A stretch of DNA of 64,000 nt, from assembly GCF_026210795.1 (NCBI RefSeq), contig NC_089460.1, forward strand, positions 1-64,000. The letters are read 5' to 3'. Source of the stretch: Rhizophagus irregularis. Taxonomy: Eukaryota > Glomeromycota > Glomeromycetes > Glomerales > Glomeraceae. The position numbers and the translations under genes were made by a program. The stretch's first letter is position 1. Every line of letters starts with the position of its first letter. This document shows positions 61,211 through 64,000 of the stretch, one piece after another. The notes beneath the pieces are model-generated. The model did no database searches. It saw only the letters and a list, made by a program, of their open reading frames with translations, and was not told the origin of the DNA.

Positions 61211-61616
61211 AGGGGTAATTACCATCAGGGTAGTAATTACTACCATTTTTCATTTTATTTCACCTTTTTCAAAAGAATTTGTTCATACTCTCGATTTTTT
61301 TCAACAAAAAAATTTGCCTATTTTCCCCTTTATTGACCACGACTTCAGCATCTTGATTCTTACTTACAGCTAGTTTTTTGTTAATTTAGTTTTTTTTTCA
61401 TATTTTTTGCTTTATTAAGCTAATTAACCAACAAAATATCACCAATAAACAAAATCAAAATACTAGTTTATTACAAACATATTTTATAAATTTTATCACA
61501 ACAAAAAATCATCGTCCCCGTACGTATATGCGATATCTGCTTCGAATTTTACTGAATAACTACATATGTATACTTTTTTAGTATTCGCATCAGGATTTAA
61601 TCAGATTTATCAAAAA

Positions 61617-62392
61617 ATTTGCCGACGGGCTTTAATTTATTGGTTTTTATATTTTATGTTTATTTTACTGAAAATTTTTGGATACTTTTAAAATATATCG
61701 TGTTTTTCTGCGGTTTCGATCTTTGTTCCACGTACCATTTTAGACCCTGATCGATATTTGTTTCACGTACTATTTTAGACCCCTGATCGATATTTGTTTC
61801 ACGTACTATTTTAGACTCTAATCCACATACATTGATATTGGTTCCACGTAGGTACATTTATAATAACCCGAGTATGATTAATACTTTTTCTTAGATTTTT
61901 TTTATATCCACATATGTAGACCCGAATCCACGTGTTCTTCTCCACATACATCGATATTGGTTCCACGTAGGTACATTTATAATAACCCGAGTATGATTAA
62001 TACTTTTTCTTAGATTTTTTATATCCACATACGTGGACCCAAATCCACGCTGTCCTTCTCCACATACATCGATTTGATTCCACGTAGGTACAAAAAATTT
62101 GCCGACGGGCTTTAATTTATTGGTTTTTATATATTATGTTTATTTTACTGAAAATTTTTGGATACTTTTTAAATATATCGTATTTTTCTCGTTTCGATCT
62201 TTGTTCCACGTACCATTTTAGACCCTGATCGATATTTGTTCCACGTACTATTTTAGACCCTGATTCACATACATTGATATTGGTTCCACGTAGGCACATT
62301 TAATAACTTCTGGGTATGATTTATACTTCTTCTTAGATTTTTTTATATCCACATATATATTTAATAATTCGTAACCATTAGTATTGATTGAG
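61617..62392. repeat. Direct repeats of about 478 bp with CCACGTA motifs
   Basis: AAATTTGCCGACGGGCTTTA begins at 61617 and again at 62095, each followed by about 200 bp of matching sequence (TTTTAGACCCTGATCGATAT, GGTTCCACGTAGGTACATTT). The GGTTCCACGTA block itself recurs at 61960 and 62080 and also at 63810 beyond the hAT insertion, so the region 61617-63900 was one repeat domain before that insertion. Confidence 0.8.
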
Positions 62393-62400
62393 CTCAGGGG

Positions 62401-63622
62401 TAGTGTTTCGATCCGGGCAGAAACCGTCATCCGGATAAATTAAAAAAAATATCCGGTTTCTATCCGGATTATCCGACTCGGATAAAAATCCGGATATATC
62501 CGGGTAGAAACCGAAATCCGGATAAAATTATTTAAATTTTTTTTACTGTAGATCATTTTTAATAAATAAAATTCGTGGCATTCATTTAATTTAATGTGGC
62601 ATTTAATTAATTAAATATATGGCATTTAATTAACTACTAAATTCGTGGCATTTATTAAATTTATGACAATTAAATTTCGTGGGATTGATATAAAAATTTA
62701 TTTATAGCATTTATTTTTTTATTTATAAATTTAAGTACAGTTAGTTAATGTAGTCCTAAGCCCTAACCAAAATAAATAAATACTGTAATCATTTTCTTGG
62801 ATTTTTTTGTAATTTCACTTGAAACATATTTTTGAATAGTGGAAAATAATACATAAAATTATGGAAAACAGTAACGTTCAAGATTATATTACTCTAAGTG
62901 AAAATGAAGAGTCCAGTGATGAAGTTACAGAAATTACTCTAATACTAAAAAGAGGATGACCTAAAAAATTATCTAGGACACTTGGAAAATAAAGGATGAT
63001 AAGTGCTAGTAAAATAAGTTAACTATACTTGAATTAACAAGTCAAATATCAAATAATCCAAATCCCTTTAAACTAACTACTACAATGACTAAACCACAAA
63101 CAAAAGTGAGTTGGGTATGGGAATATTTTGTTAGAAAACAAAGTGAAAATGGAGAAATACGTGCATATTGTCAGTTTATATCAGATAATGGAGAAAATGT
63201 ACAAAAAGTTATAAATATGATGGATCTGTTGTTAAGCATGGAATAACACCACCCACAGAACACATTATATCTGAAAACAAATCAATAATAAATGCCGCGA
63301 ATTTAATATATTAAATTCAAATTATGTGACAAATCTTGTGACATAACTTAAAATTTTTCCTTGTGGTTAACGAATAATTAAAACAATAAAAAAAAATATT
63401 TAAAGTAATCATATATAATATTTTAACTCATCTGAAAATATATGAAATGTTATGATTTAAATTTTTTTAAAATTTTTTTTTATTTTTTATCCGGATTCCG
63501 GGTCAATCCGACCATTTTTTATCCGGATATTTATCCGGGTAAAAACCGTAATTATCCGGATACCTAAAAAAAAAAATTATCCGGGTTTATCCGGTTGAAC
63601 CCGGCAACGGATCGAAACACTA
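62401..63622 (+). mobile_element. 1.2-kb hAT deletion derivative, TSD CTCAGGGG
   Basis: Perfect 15-bp inverted ends TAGTGTTTCGATCCG and a perfect 8-bp duplication CTCAGGGG (62393-62400, 63623-63630). Subterminal zones are dense in ATCCGGAT and TATCCGGA. Inside is a remnant of the N-terminal part of a transposase at about 62862-63250. Perfect termini suggest a fairly recent insertion. Confidence 0.93.
62862..63250 (+). pseudogene. N-terminal remnant of a hAT transposase with BED-type finger
   Basis: MENSNVQDYITLSENEESSD opens it; after stops a frame reads TKVSWVWEYFVRKQSENGEI then RAYCQF, the W-x-x-F and first Cys of a BED zinc finger. The second Cys is replaced (CQFI) and the His pair is not intact. 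The catalytic domain is deleted. Confidence 0.6.
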
Positions 63623-63630
63623 CTCAGGGG

Positions 63631-64000
63631 ATTGTTTTTATTTTTTATATTGGCATTAACAGGTCGCAGGAAAAATGAAAATTTTCGTATATTTTCAAAA
63701 TTTATCGTTTTTTCCGACTTTTACAGTACTATTTTAGTCCCTGATCCACGTATGTACATTCATAATAATTCATAACCATTAAATATTATTAAGCTTTTCC
63801 ACATACATCGATATTGGTTCCACGTGGATACATTTATAGCAACTTCTAAGTTTTTCCTAATTTAGATTTTTTTATATCCACATATGTACATTTAATATTC
63901 ATAAATACCGTAAAATAAAGACTTGCTCAATATTTTTTTTCGTGAGGATTCTTACCTTATCATAAATTTTATAATTCTCTATTATCATCAACATTACAAA
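63631..64000. repeat. Continuation of CCACGTA repeat domain
   Basis: After the hAT insertion the same GGTTCCACGTGGATACATTT and TATCCACATATGTACATTTA blocks return (63805-63895). The final 100 bp are AT-rich with nothing recognised. Confidence 0.6.

Larger units (their letters stand above)
60187..64000 (+). mobile_element. Left end of a third CATCAGCAA-type element (right end not found)
   Basis: CATCAGCAAATTTAATCGGG at 60187 is followed by GCATAATATTACGTAAG and a TACG-rich array, matching both ends of the 20.7-kb element. No inverted partner (TTGCTGATG) appears up to 64000, so the element either continues past the window or has lost that end. Its true extent is unknown; the end coordinate given is the window limit. 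Confidence 0.55.

Overview
The window starts at a chromosome end: about 1 kb of CCCTAA repeats (TTAGGG toward the end) opens the + strand. The rest is very AT-rich, eukaryotic DNA with short GT-AG introns, three conserved spliced genes and a dense load of decayed transposons. The mix of families (Plavaka-like and hAT transposases, LINE-type reverse transcriptase, Crypton-like recombinase, kinase fused to a nuclease-like domain, a HNHP-type repeat family) together with a fungal ALG9 best fits an early-diverging, transposon-rich fungus. My guess is a glomeromycete such as Rhizophagus; this is inference from gene content, not a database match.

Layout. 1-1004 telomere; 1005-8309 subtelomere with a broken nuclease/kinase gene, a CACTG-ended MITE and decayed coding sequence. 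8312-12029 is a 3.7-kb non-autonomous transposon (ends CATCAGCAAGTTT, 2-bp duplication AA) filled with hairpin arrays; 12404-14299 is a hAT-type non-autonomous element (8-bp duplication TATAGAAT) filled with another hairpin array. 14458-20918 holds decayed genes: a Crypton-like tyrosine recombinase, a HNHP-family gene, and a primase-polymerase domain. 21127-31505 is the conserved island: INTS13/Asunder (-), a UBA / PP1-docking / leucine-rich-repeat / GAT protein (+) divergent from it, and the ALG9 mannosyltransferase (-), tail to tail with the second. 31506-33865 is intergenic with two small MITEs.

From 33866 to 59108 the sequence reads as one LINE retrotransposon on the - strand (5' half 56035-59108, 3' half 33866-35348) split by a single 20,686-bp insertion at 35349-56034. 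The insert has matching inverted ends, is flanked by TA on both sides, and removing it with one TA rejoins the LINE RNase H reading frame exactly. It carries a Plavaka-like transposase (40816-43855), arrays of CG-rich subterminal repeats near both ends, and four copies (one -, three in tandem on +) of an unrecognised spliced gene with coiled-coil, globular and acidic segments. By analogy with two-protein CACTA elements this could be a second transposition protein that binds the end repeats; that role is a hypothesis.

59109-64000 is a mosaic: a second copy of the CACTG MITE, hAT transposase fragments, the left end of a third CATCAGCAA-type element at 60187 whose right end is not in the window, and a 1.2-kb hAT derivative with a perfect 8-bp duplication. 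Differences among repeat copies are largely CG to TG or CA, as expected from decay of methylated CpG.
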